Assembly: GCA_021804505.1 (NCBI GenBank)
Contig: JAJZHL010000004.1
Location: forward strand, 1 to 17,448
DNA: 17,448 nt
Source of the DNA: Pseudomonadota bacterium
GTDB lineage: Bacteria; Pseudomonadota; Alphaproteobacteria; Rickettsiales; Rickettsiaceae
Direction: 5' to 3'
Positions 1-9,300 of this stretch are shown piece by piece. The stretch's first letter is position 1. Each line of letters begins with the position of its first letter. The translations under genes and the position numbers were made by a program. Below the pieces are notes generated by a model, which was given only the letters and a program-made list of their open reading frames with translations, was not told where the DNA came from and did no database searches.

Positions 1-51
1 CCAGTAGAATATGAAACGCTACAATATAAAACACTGCAAAAAGCTGTGTAA
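1..51 (+). CDS. C-terminal end of an IS3-type transposase (partial)
   Basis: The window opens inside a reading frame that gives PVEYETLQYKTLQKAV and then a TAA stop at 49-51. The motif SPVEYE is, from memory of the family, the usual C-terminus of IS3-family OrfB integrases, just after the catalytic region (typically '...HSSLGYxSPVEYE'). Only 16 residues are visible, so the catalytic DDE residues lie outside the window. The call rests on this short tail plus the IS3-like end that follows directly. An unrelated protein tail cannot be excluded. Confidence 0.6.
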   Translation, partial: PVEYETLQYKTLQKAV

Positions 52-53
52 AA

Positions 54-81
54 AATTGTCCGGAAAAGTCTTGCCAGATCA
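54..81 (+). mobile_element. Probable right end of the IS3-type element
   Basis: Just after the transposase stop the sequence reads TTGTCCGGAAAAGTC and then TTGCCAGATCA, ending in CA at 80-81. IS3-family elements usually begin with TG and end with CA, and the end lies a few tens of bases after the OrfB stop, as here. The left end is outside the window, so neither the inverted repeat nor the target duplication can be confirmed. Confidence 0.4.
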
Positions 82-224
82 TACCTCCACTTACCTTATA
101 GGTCAAATACCCTTGTTGATGGGTTAATATCTTGGTTTTTCGCCACGTGGCCGTGTACAATCTAATAAATAAAGAAAGTAGCACTGCAGTTTAGTAAACC
201 TACAGGGCGTGCAATTCACTGTTT

Positions 225-449
225 TTGAGACATTTCGTGAGTCCATCTAACGGTACATCTAGAATTAAAGTCAGCTTTTTATGTCTTAATGCAAGATTCG
301 CAAATATAAAATTTACTAACTTACGTTTTAATTCTGTAGTCGAACCTTTAAAGTTTTTAAGTGCTACGAATAGTATTTATATTAAGGCAATTAAGACACA
401 AGTAGACGATAGACAAAACGTCATACATCTTTACAACGGAAACGAATAA
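225..449 (+). CDS. Doubtful small ORF of 74 residues
   Basis: The frame is open from 198 to the TAA at 447-449. The only candidate start is TTG at 225, with no Shine-Dalgarno sequence. The product is basic and matches no family I know. The last third (EPLKFLSATNSIYIKAIKTQ and onward) reads more like real protein than the first part, so this may be the 3' remnant of a longer decayed gene. Its TAA overlaps the ATG of the next small ORF by one base (TAATG), the only sign that it was once translated as part of an operon. Confidence 0.22.
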   Translation: MRHFVSPSNGTSRIKVSFLCLNARFANIKFTNLRFNSVVEPLKFLSATNSIYIKAIKTQVDDRQNVIHLYNGNE

Positions 450-544
450 TGTTAACAGATGCTAGTAGCCGGACAATTTCATTAAAATTACAGCGGGAGT
501 TAGAAAAAGAAGTGGAATTTCAAATAGAAAAGCTAAATAAATGA
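449..544 (+). CDS. Possible 31-residue peptide, overlapping ORF chain
   Basis: ATG at 449 overlaps the TAA of the preceding ORF, and its own TGA (542-544) overlaps the ATG of the next ORF in an ATGA arrangement. Such overlaps are typical of translationally coupled genes. The product begins MLTDASSRTISLKLQREL and ends in a charged helical stretch, which would suit a short antitoxin-like or DNA-binding peptide, but no family is recognised. It may equally be a fragment of a degraded gene. Confidence 0.25.
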   Translation: MLTDASSRTISLKLQRELEKEVEFQIEKLNK

Positions 545-687
545 AGAAAGGAGACAAAGTTTTTGGATACCCTAAAGATTTGGGAGATACAGGCAAACCA
601 CTCAATGCTTGTAACCTGCTTAGTCTGCAAAAAGGCATACCTGTAGATTATAATCAACTTTTGGCCCATTTAAAGCAAAAATTGTAA
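541..687 (+). CDS. Possible 48-residue protein, overlapping ORF chain
   Basis: ATG at 541 lies inside the ATGA overlap with the preceding ORF, and the stop is TAA at 685-687. The product starts MKKGDKVFGYPKDLGDTGKP and continues with NACNLLSLQKG and a leucine-rich helical end. Composition and codon use look natural for this genome. I do not recognise it. No separate ribosome binding site is visible, so translation would depend on coupling. It could be an intact small gene or the tail of a decayed one. Confidence 0.3.
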   Translation: MKKGDKVFGYPKDLGDTGKPLNACNLLSLQKGIPVDYNQLLAHLKQKL

Positions 688-980
688 TAAGCATTGACCT
701 AGTAACTTAATCACAGTAAAGGCAAATAGAATATAGCTTACAGAGCTTTAGTGCATTTGACAAATTTATCTTTCCTTAACAATATGGTCACACTTTTAAG
801 TTATAATTTTCTAGTGGCTATAGAAGAATTTTCATTTTGATGGACTGTAGCAAAATGAGTACACTACACACCTATAATTTTTTGATTTGTTTACAATGCA
901 ACAATATCATTGCCATAGTAACTTAAAGTAAAATAGACTCAAACAGTAGAACAACAGATATTAAGTCTTACTTTGGTTTT
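688..980. other. Intergenic stretch without recognisable gene
   Basis: No open frame with protein-like composition is seen on either strand. The stretch holds an 11-base direct repeat (TAGTAACTTAA at 700-710 and 916-926) and, at 831-850, a sequence matching 17 of 20 bases of the right end of the IS630 element further on. A CATTTTG/CAAAATG pair at 833-839 and 851-857 could form a small hairpin. None of these has a clear function. Confidence 0.5.
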
Positions 981-1278
981 ATGCTAATAGTTGGTAACGA
1001 CAATCTAGATTATCTAAAAAATGCAGTTTGAAGGGGATAGCAATAAATGTGAAGAGACATTACTAGTTTTTTGGGCTTTGAAAATCTGTTTGCTATAACA
1101 TTCCAAGAAAACTCAAATTATTATACCAAACTCACGATAAAATAATCCAACTGATAGAAGGATTAGGTGAAATGCCTGAGCACAGTTTGGATGACTGTTA
1201 TGACAGGCTCGAGACTATTATCAAAGAAGACGGTGATGGTGGCACGTATGAGAGTATTTTTGGAGAAGAGCAAGAATA
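981..1278 (+). pseudogene. Decayed coding remnant left of the IS630 insertion
   Basis: Three overlapping frames each give protein-like sequence in turn. They are 981-1028 (MLIVGNDNLDYLKNAV, then a stop), 1021-1095 (MQFEGDSNKCEETLLVFWAL and a few more residues, then a stop) and 1082-1278. The last reads through DKIIQLIEGLGEMPEHSLDD, RLETIIKEDGDGGTYESIFG and EEQEY before meeting the left end of the IS630 element. Joined by two small frameshifts they would make about 100 residues of an acidic, probably helical protein. This suggests a gene broken first or later by frameshifts and by the insertion. The family is not recognised, and chance open frames cannot be fully excluded. Confidence 0.4.
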
Positions 1279-1280
1279 TA

Positions 1281-2380
1281 TACTCATCACAAATGAAAAT
1301 GCTTGAAATGAGTGTGCAAAGGGGGTATTAATAATTGCATGATAGATACATTAAATCCAGAACAAATAGCCCTGCTTAAGAAACGGCATAAAACTGAAAA
1401 GAGTGGAGATGTCCGTGATAGAATCAAGACTGTGGTTTTGAGGAATAGCGGCTGGAGCGAAGAAAAAATAGCTGAAGCACTTTTGATACATATTGATACG
1501 GCTAAAAGACATCTGAAAGATTACCATGATTCAGAAAAGAGGAAGCTAAAATCAGAAAATGGTGGTTCAATTAGTAAATTAAATATTACTCAGAAAGCTG
1601 AACTTTTAGCGCATTTGGAAATACATACTTATACAAAATCTCAAGACATTTGTGAATATGTTAAAGCAAATTATAACATTACCTATACAGTATCTGGTAT
1701 GACTAGCTGGCTTGGAGAGAATGGATTTTCATATAAGAAGCCTAAAGAAACCCCTTTCAAGGCTTATCCTGAAAAGCAGAAAGCCTTTATAAAATCTTAT
1801 GAAGATTTAAAGAGAGATACACCAGAGGACGAACCTATTTTGTTTACCGATTCAGTACATCCAACAATGGCAACGAAAATATCATATGGATGGATCAAAA
1901 CAGGTAGTGACAGGGCTATAGGCACAGTGGCGTCAAGGGCCAGGATGAATATAGTAGGTGCAATAGACCTTAGGACCATGAATATTATTACTAACGAATT
2001 TGAGACTGTTAACGGAGAGAATATTGTGAAGTTTCTAGTGCAAGTAAAAGCTGCCTACCCTAAGGCTAAGAAAGTTCATGTGATACTTGATCAAGCAGGC
2101 TATCATAAAAGTAAAGTTGTAAGTGGTTTTGCCTTACAAAATGGTATAGAGCTGCATTATTTACCTGCGTACAGTCCTAATTTAAACCCGATCGAGAGAT
2201 TATGGAAAGTGATGAATGAAACGGCAAGAAATAACGTAGTATTTAAAAGTGCTGAGGAATTTCGAACACGAATACGCAAGTTTTTTGCCACAGATTATCC
2301 AGCGATGGCACTATCATTGGTTGATAGGCTCACTGACAATTTTCGGATTGCTATAAAAGCATCTTCATTTTGATTGAGTA
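1281..2380 (+). mobile_element. IS630-family insertion sequence, apparently complete (about 1.1 kb)
   Basis: The transposase gene is flanked by imperfect inverted repeats. The segment 1279-1305 matches the reverse complement of 2356-2382 at 22 of 27 positions, with the outer bases TATACTC (left) and GAGTATA (right) identical. The outermost TA on each side (1279-1280 and 2381-2382) fits the TA target duplication known for IS630/Tc1-mariner elements, which gives an element of 1281-2380. Size, transposase type and ends agree with each other. The right repeat overlaps the last codons of the transposase gene, so the element is very compact. Confidence 0.8.
1339..2373 (+). CDS. IS630-family transposase (344 residues, D,D34E)
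   Basis: This DDE transposase catalyses cut-and-paste movement of the surrounding element into TA targets. The N-terminal part has a helix-turn-helix of the kind used to bind the inverted repeats (SGWSEEKIAEALLIHIDTAK), followed by a second winged-helix-like stretch. The catalytic residues are visible: D171 in ILFTDSVHP, D251 in HVILDQAGYHKS and E286 in SPNLNPIERLWK, with exactly 34 residues between the second D and the E, as expected for IS630. I chose ATG 1339 (product MIDTLNPEQ...). A GTG at 1312 would add nine residues, but it lies next to the inverted repeat and lacks a ribosome binding site, whereas AAAGGGGG at 1318-1325 precedes ATG 1339 at a rather long spacing. The frame is intact, so the transposase may still be active. 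No programmed frameshift is needed. Confidence 0.93.
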   Translation: MIDTLNPEQIALLKKRHKTEKSGDVRDRIKTVVLRNSGWSEEKIAEALLIHIDTAKRHLKDYHDSEKRKLKSENGGSISKLNITQKAELLAHLEIHTYTKSQDICEYVKANYNITYTVSGMTSWLGENGFSYKKPKETPFKAYPEKQKAFIKSYEDLKRDTPEDEPILFTDSVHPTMATKISYGWIKTGSDRAIGTVASRARMNIVGAIDLRTMNIITNEFETVNGENIVKFLVQVKAAYPKAKKVHVILDQAGYHKSKVVSGFALQNGIELHYLPAYSPNLNPIERLWKVMNETARNNVVFKSAEEFRTRIRKFFATDYPAMALSLVDRLTDNFRIAIKASSF

Positions 2381-2382
2381 TA

Positions 2383-2559
2383 GACAGGGTTTTTGATAAA
2401 TTTGAAGGAGATCAGAATGAGCAGCAAATCTACTAATACTTGGTGTTGTTGGAGTGGATAAAAGCAGATTAATGCAGTATGTGACTAATAGTTAGACTAC
2501 TGGCGGATTCTGGACTTGATGATGGTGGAATAGATAATTATTTTAAAGATATAAATTGT
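2383..2559 (+). pseudogene. Decayed coding remnant right of the IS630 insertion
   Basis: Directly after the IS the plus strand again gives protein-like pieces in successive frames. They are 2383-2433 (DRVFDKFEGDQNEQQIY, then a stop), 2421-2492 (LLILGVVGVDKSRLMQYVTN, then a stop) and 2485-2559 (VRLLADSGLDDGGIDNYFKD, open into the ATG at 2560). The third piece is in frame with the next gene, so that gene may once have started further upstream. The AAGGAG at 2405-2410 looks like a ribosome binding site for a 14-codon ORF at 2417, but it is explained by the FEGD codons of the first piece. The family is not recognised. Confidence 0.35.
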
Positions 2560-3297
2560 ATGAGTAAGACTATAATTATAACGGCACATGGTAGGATGGA
2601 TACTAGTCGTATTTGCCCTCCGCTAGGTGTGAATTTGTTGACTCATTGCAAACCTGGTGAGCCACATGTTGGTGTACTTGGCAAAATTAATGAATTTAGT
2701 ATGTTTAAAACCCCAAATCTTTTGTATGAATATATTTTTTCTCGTCCTGACTATACCTCGCAGGGAGAGTGGTATAGACAAGGGAGTCCGGTACCAAACG
2801 TTGTACTTTCTCCTTTGCCACAGGGTCAAATGATAAAGAATTGGTCGTGGCAAAAGTCTTATGTTTTGAATCATTACAGAAAAGAATGTGTATATGATTT
2901 AAAGACTATACCCAATAGTCCATACGCAACTACAGATTTTACTGGTATAACACTTCCGGAAATTCAGCAAGAGGCAGAAAGAATAAACTTTTCAAAATTA
3001 TCGAATCGTATAAATTTAATCAAGGATTATGATGTTGCTATTATATCTTATACCGTCCACTTAAATATTAATAACCATCTTTGTGCACTAACTCGTAGTG
3101 TTAATGGTAGAGTTTTTGTGCTTGATTATGAAATTGGCCCTTCTTGTGGAGGAACTAAACCTGGAGTATCAGATGATTGGTGTTTAAATGATGCCATTCA
3201 GGACATAAGAACACTCCATGGTCACGTTATAGATGGTCATTATATAGACCTAAATGGAGTAGACAGTATTGTATTAAAAACGTGTTTATCTTCCTAG
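2560..3297 (+). CDS. 245-residue protein, Stv putative-adhesin-like, partner of the giant gene
   Basis: The N-terminus IIITAHG (residues 5-11) followed by a proline-glycine segment, and the later SPVPNVVLSPLPQG (76-89), resemble from memory the Stv 'putative adhesin' domain, which has an early HG motif and a VPNxxLSP motif. The second half contains NNHLCALTR (H173) and FVLDYEIG (D189), and cysteines at 196 and 208. This His-to-Asp spacing resembles the protease modules of the next gene, but the rest of a CE-clan site is not convincing. There is no signal peptide or membrane segment. The frame is open upstream to 2485 without a usable start, and no Shine-Dalgarno sequence precedes ATG 2560, so the 5' end may be truncated. 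The stop is 30 bases before the 3004-residue gene, which implies co-transcription. A role as partner or immunity protein is conjecture. Confidence 0.7.
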   Translation: MSKTIIITAHGRMDTSRICPPLGVNLLTHCKPGEPHVGVLGKINEFSMFKTPNLLYEYIFSRPDYTSQGEWYRQGSPVPNVVLSPLPQGQMIKNWSWQKSYVLNHYRKECVYDLKTIPNSPYATTDFTGITLPEIQQEAERINFSKLSNRINLIKDYDVAIISYTVHLNINNHLCALTRSVNGRVFVLDYEIGPSCGGTKPGVSDDWCLNDAIQDIRTLHGHVIDGHYIDLNGVDSIVLKTCLSS

Positions 3298-3327
3298 AAC
3301 ATTCTTTACTATTTTTAGCGAGTAACG

Positions 3328-6300
3328 ATGATGAAAAAAAGTGTAACTAAGGATGAAATACAAGCAATCAGAGAGATTTTTACCAATCATAGAACTAGTA
3401 TTGACAATATCTTGATTGGTTTAAAAACAGCTAAAGAACATCTTGGTGCTCATGTTGAACCTGCAGGATTGTACAAATTTGCAGTCAGTGTAATGGAGTC
3501 AGATGGAGATGCAGATTGTCGTGAAGAGAGGATGTTAGCGAATCAATTATATGGCGAAATTGAATCAAAACTGCTAAGGGGTGAATTAATAATTAATCAC
3601 GAAAATGCTACGCAACTCAAGGCTCAAATCGAAGGGCAATTTTTACAAAATAGTACCATGGGTGATGATAGAAATTCAGCAGATTATGGTTTTAAGGAAG
3701 ATAAAAAAAACATATCTGTAAGCGTTAGTATAGGATTAAATAGCCCTAAATCACTAAGTACAGAAAAAAATAAAGCTATATTAGAATTTGAAGAGTATAA
3801 ATTAATTAATTTTGGCTCTTGGTACACCCCAGATGTTATTACTTATCTAACATACTTAAGTAAACAAGGCGAGTTATTGCGATATGTATTTTTTGATGGA
3901 GATTTAAAAAACCAATTACAAAGTATTCGCATGATACGTAACACCCTAGACTATGGAATTACTTTTATCTGCAAAGAACCTGGACTTGGGCAAAATCATT
4001 TTATATTTGGAATATTAATTGAAAACAAGCTTATTTTTATTAATCCTGTAGGTGAAACTGCTCATAAAGATTTTTATACAATACTATCATCAATAAAAAA
4101 AGATTATGGTCTAGAGATTTATTTAAGTAATACAATTCTCCAAAGGGATTTAGGCTTAACTGCTAAAGGAATTGCATCTTGTGGCCCTATATCTGTTGAG
4201 TTAATAAGACACATATCTTCATTGCCAAAAGAAAAGATTTTGTCTCTTTTATCATCGCCTACAAAAGCTGCAACAAAAACTAAGAACGGACTAGAATACC
4301 AAGAAATTAGTGTAGAAGCTTTATTACCTGAATCACTTCGTGCATTAAGTACAGTTGACTTAGCTAATTATCAGTCTGCAGTAGAAGCACTTAGAAAACA
4401 GCATCTAGACATTTTGACAAACGATCCTTTAATTGCAGATTTAATCCCAGAAAAGCAGGATGAATTTCTTGACGAGAATTGTCTTAATCATCCAATTCAA
4501 GTGGCTATTAAACACTCTGCTCTAGGAAGTGATTCAATACAAGCATCAGATAGCATAAAAAAATATTTGTTACAAGAGAAGGTAATTATGACTAAAACTT
4601 TAAAACAAAAAACAGTGGTCAAGCCCGCAGTAAATGCTGAGGCAAATTCATTGCCTAATGACAAAAAACTTATACAAGATAATGCTTTAGGGGATGATAG
4701 AAATTTAGCAGAGCATGGAGCTAATCCGCATTATTGGTATAGTGTAGGAGATGGATTTCGATTGATCTTATGGTTACGCCAAGAGTACTTAAATTATACT
4801 GATGTACCAATAGTAAATGATGGTGAAGAGTTTATAGCAACCAGAGAAAACAACAATAAGATTTTCATTGCAGACCCTTATTATGCTGATAATTTTAGCA
4901 ATTACTTAAATGATGATGTCAATAGAATAACTGCAACTGAAAATTTTGCGTCATCAACTCCTTGGTCGCATATGCCTGCCACTATAATAATACCATTGTT
5001 GTCAGGCCTACACTGGAGAGTAATACGAATAGAGGTAAATTATCAAGATAAAACTGCCAATATATTATTTGATGACCCTTACGGTGCCGGGACATTTCCT
5101 GAAAGTTTAAAATTAACGATCAGGCCGATAATAAAAGCAAATGTAGAAAAGCTTATTAGAGTTCAAACAAAAGAAGAAAATTTTGTTTTAGAAGATGAAA
5201 TACCTTCTGTAGAGAAGCAACTTGATCAGCAGGGTCACGGAGAGAATAGCTGGGACTGTGGACCTATAAGCTTTAAGAATATTGAAGATTATATTAAGCA
5301 TAAAGTTGGTGTAACTGCAGAATTAACTTATTCAGTCCCAATATATACAGATCCACAACACTCAAAGCAAATTACTGAGATAGGGGTAGATGATATAGAG
5401 CATTACAGGGAAATTATAGGACTACCTATAGACCAAATGAGGTTAGATGTAATTAAACAGCAACTTGAGGGTGTAAGAAAAGACCAATGTCAAGAATTAA
5501 GTTCTATCACTTTAGATGTGAGTGACTTGAGTCCTCTACAAGTTAGCATGATATTTGCCGTGTTAGAAAATAGAAGATTATTTGAAGCACGGGGGCAGGC
5601 AGGAAATTATACAAAAGAGGAGTTAGGATATGCCTATCAAGTTGTTTTAGATGAAAGTATTCAAGCTGCTGGTGCTACAACACCTCCAAAAATAGTTAAA
5701 AACGAAGCGGTAGAGACAAGTAAAAATGTAAAGAATAGTAAAGAAACTTCAGGAAGTAAAGTAATGGATAAAAATGAAATAATTTTAGTAAATACAGAAA
5801 GTGATGGTAGAAATTTAGCAAGTCATGGAACTGATCCGCATTATTGGTATAGCGTAGAAGATGGAATGCGGCTACTTGTGTCTATAAGACAAGAGTATTT
5901 GGGATATATCGGAGCTCCTAAAAATGGCGAAGAGTTTATGTCATTTACCGAGAATTATTCAAGAATCTTTATTGCAGACCCCTATTATGCACCAAATTTT
6001 TCTGAAGCTTTGACTGATGATGTATCGAGAATAACAGGAACAGGTAGTTTTGGTCATTTAACAGACGTAGTTAAATGGCAAAGTATGCCTGCAGTAATTA
6101 TCATACCTATGGTATACAGGAATAGCTGGCAAGTTGTTAAAATAGAGATAAATTATAAAAAAGAATCACTAGATATACTATTTAGTTGTCCATATGGTCA
6201 AGGAGGCTTTAATAAAAAATTAAGCCGTCTTATAATAGATAGTATAAAAAATGAGGGAGAAAAATTAATTAAGAAACAAACCAACAAAGCTAAAATTGGA

Positions 6301-9300
6301 ACCATTGCTTGTACAGAAAATAACGAAGATCAGCAAGGATGTGAAGACAGCAGCTTCGACTGTGGAACCATAGTATTTAGTAACATAAAAACCTATATAA
6401 AGCGTATCATAGAGCAAGATGATAAGATACCACGTTTTATTCCTAAACATACTGATCCTCAATATAAAGAGAAAATTAGTTTAGCTAGAAAAGTAGACAT
6501 AGATAGTTATGCCAAAGTTACTGATATAGCCATAAATCAAGAAAAACTAAAAAAAATTAAGCATTTTTTGTGTAAAGATTCAGAACAGCAACAAGAACAA
6601 CTCAAAAAATATTCGGAAGAGCAACAACAAAAACTCCAAAGCGATTTAAAGATATTACAGATTGTTAAAACTTCAGTCGAGAAATCGATAACAGCAATAG
6701 ACGCTCCAGATTCTAAGATTGATGTTTTGTATAAACACCTCGAAGAGATTGGCGAGAAATTCAGTATTATTTCACATAATAACAAAAACCCCAGTTGTAT
6801 TAGAAACAAACATGGTTATATAAATCCATATAACACAAACAATAAACCCAATACAGTTGGAGCTAAAATAGATTTTATAACATTGTCATACCTACAACAC
6901 TTAGGTAGTGATAGTATGTATAAACAGCTACTAATTGCTAAACCTAAATTGCTAAAAGTCAGCTTAGAACGTTTAAGGAGCAAAATTGATTTTGTTCTCT
7001 CTAATCCAGAAAATGCAGAAAAAAAATCGGAAGATAATGAAATAGGTCTTTTAAGGACTGTCAGTACCTACAATCATGATTTGGAAAGCATAAATACTTT
7101 GTTATTGATGTTATCAAGCATGGATAACGGTTGGTACTCGACTTTAGATTTAAACAATAAATTTGATCGGTATGCCTTAGGGTATTTTTTTGTAAAAATA
7201 GGAGAAACTTGTAATGAGCTTTCTGATTTTATCAAACCACAGCAGCAAGTTAAAGATGAAGAAAATGTGGTTAGGTTTATGTTTGGTAAATTGCTTCATT
7301 TTAGGAATAAAGTTAAAAACACACCTGCTGTAGTCTTTGACGTTAGTAACAATGAACTATTGCAAATGAAATTGACATTAGAGCAAGCCAGGCCATTACT
7401 AGAAAAATACTTAGATATTATTGGCAAGAGAGTTAATACTGACGGCCTTTCTAACAATCCTGCTGATAAAGTAGATGAAATTAACTCAAGGTATTTTAAT
7501 GCTCAAGAGTTTTTGTTTCCTGAAAAAGCAGAAATGAAAATCATTCAAATACTTACTAGAATATTAAATATAGGTACCGATGCCAGTGCATTACATTTAG
7601 ATAATCATAACGTTTCTGGTATAGACCAAAAAGTCGCGAGTACTAGAATTACTATACAAGAATTACAGGATACAATAACTAATTACGCTGCTCAAACTAA
7701 GAAAATAAAAACACCTACCGAGCAATTATTAGAGATTGTGAATAGTAAAGAGGCTGGGATTTTACTAAACCTGATTAGCCCCATTGATTTAAATGATATC
7801 CCTCCAGCACTTGATGCTTATAGAGATATAATTAAAGTATTAAAACAAACTAATAAGCAGCCGAGTAACCCTGCTAAGGTTGTGAATGTTCAGGCGATAT
7901 CCCAAAAATTAGCATTATATGTAGATAAAATAACAGCTTTATTCGCTAGAATTGATGAAAGTGATAAACCAGTCAATGTAGGATTAGGAAATGAATCGCA
8001 ACTACTTGCCCTATGGACCTGGATTAATACCCCCCCTACCCCTCAAGAGCAAGCGAGAATAATTCAGCAAAGAATTGACTCTACGCAAGAACAAAAAGAA
8101 CAGGCGGAGCTTTTGTTAAAACAGTTAGAAGTATTGCAGCCGAAACTATCGCCATTATTTTTTAATCCCCCTAAGCAAGTTAAGACTTGTTCTGAGTTAT
8201 CAGAATTCGATTCGTATGTTTTGCAGGTAGTAAAAGAAACAGAATTCTTACAGTTAGTACATACTCAAATTTTACAAGAAAGGGCTAAACCACATCCAGA
8301 TGCTAATTTGTTAGGTAAGCTAATTTATGCAGCACAAATGTCATTTGGTTTTCTAGGTCAAATACATAAATCACTAAAAGACAACCATGATGAGGAACTG
8401 AGTAAACTAATGATTGAAAACTCAGTTTTATCAGATGATTGTTATGAAGTTATCAAAATACGGCATGAGTTGTTATTACATAACGTGGTCGGTGGCGATT
8501 TAGAATATAGCGAAATTTCAGAAGTTGTAAGTGATAAGATTATTCCGTGGCTTAAAGATTTTAAGTATATGCCTATATGCTTTAAAGAACCTAATGTAAA
8601 GCCAGACCAACTGATTTCAGGAGTTATCCCAGAGAATTCAAGACTGATTAGTAAGTTTGATTCTATGTCAGATGCTGATAAGCAGGTATTTTATCATTAT
8701 ACTAAAATAGTGGCTCTGAATAGATTTCTTGTGAGTGCGAAGAGTATTCAGGAATATGAGGCACTCAAAACAAAATTTCCTACCATTACAAACTATGAAC
8801 TCCTTACAGAGATTCATTGGCAAGCATCACTAGCTTACAGAAATCTCGGGGATTTTAAAAAAGTAATCGAGGTATTAAAATTTGCCTTAGATTCAGCTGG
8901 CAAAATCCCAGAAGAAAGTATTAGAGACTTTAAGGTTTGTGGAGTCCACGCAGATATAGCAATTGCTTATACGCAAGAAGAAAATAATGTAAGAGCCAAG
9001 GAACACTTACTAGAAGTGGTGCAACACAAAAATGCTTCTCCTTATCAGTTAATAGGTTCTAATTTTTTGTTAGGTCAAATTGAAATTGCAGAAGGAGATT
9101 TAGAAATAGCTAGATCACGTATGGAACTTACTTTTGTGAAATATTTTGATCAAATTATTACTTACAACCCAATCATAGCATTCTCATTACTTGAGGGTCT
9201 TGCAACATTGTATCTTGATGAATTTGATTTAGAGTCAGCTAAGTACTGTATCGAGTTGAGCACTACTATATATAAGGAGTATTATCCAGAATTAGTAAGT

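Noticed and set aside
142..151. Perfect palindrome GCCACGTGGC
   Set aside because: A 10-base palindrome with no flanking gene, no repeat elsewhere in the window and no T-run; too little to call an operator or terminator.
757..785. TTGACA followed by a poor -10 (CAATAT or AATATG)
   Set aside because: There is no plausible gene downstream and the -10 is weak; likely chance in AT-rich DNA.
1797..1979. Minus-strand open frame inside the transposase
   Set aside because: It lies opposite the catalytic part of a clear IS630 transposase and has no start signals; it is a shadow frame.
2405..2461. ATG at 2417 with a strong AAGGAG, giving a 14-codon ORF
   Set aside because: The AAGGAG is explained by the FEGD codons of a decayed frame, and the product (MSSKSTNTWCCWSG) is too short and unlike a real peptide gene.
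3121..3240. Reading the 245-residue protein as a fifth CE-clan protease from H173 and D189
   Set aside because: The candidate cysteines (196 and 208) are much closer to the Asp than in modules 1, 2 or 4 and lack the NCGP/DCGP context; not enough support.
6265..6809. Two hydrophobic minus-strand open frames (6265-6462 and 6537-6809)
   Set aside because: They are antisense to the giant gene, and their Phe/Leu/Ser-rich character comes from reading Lys/Glu/Gln-rich codons backwards.
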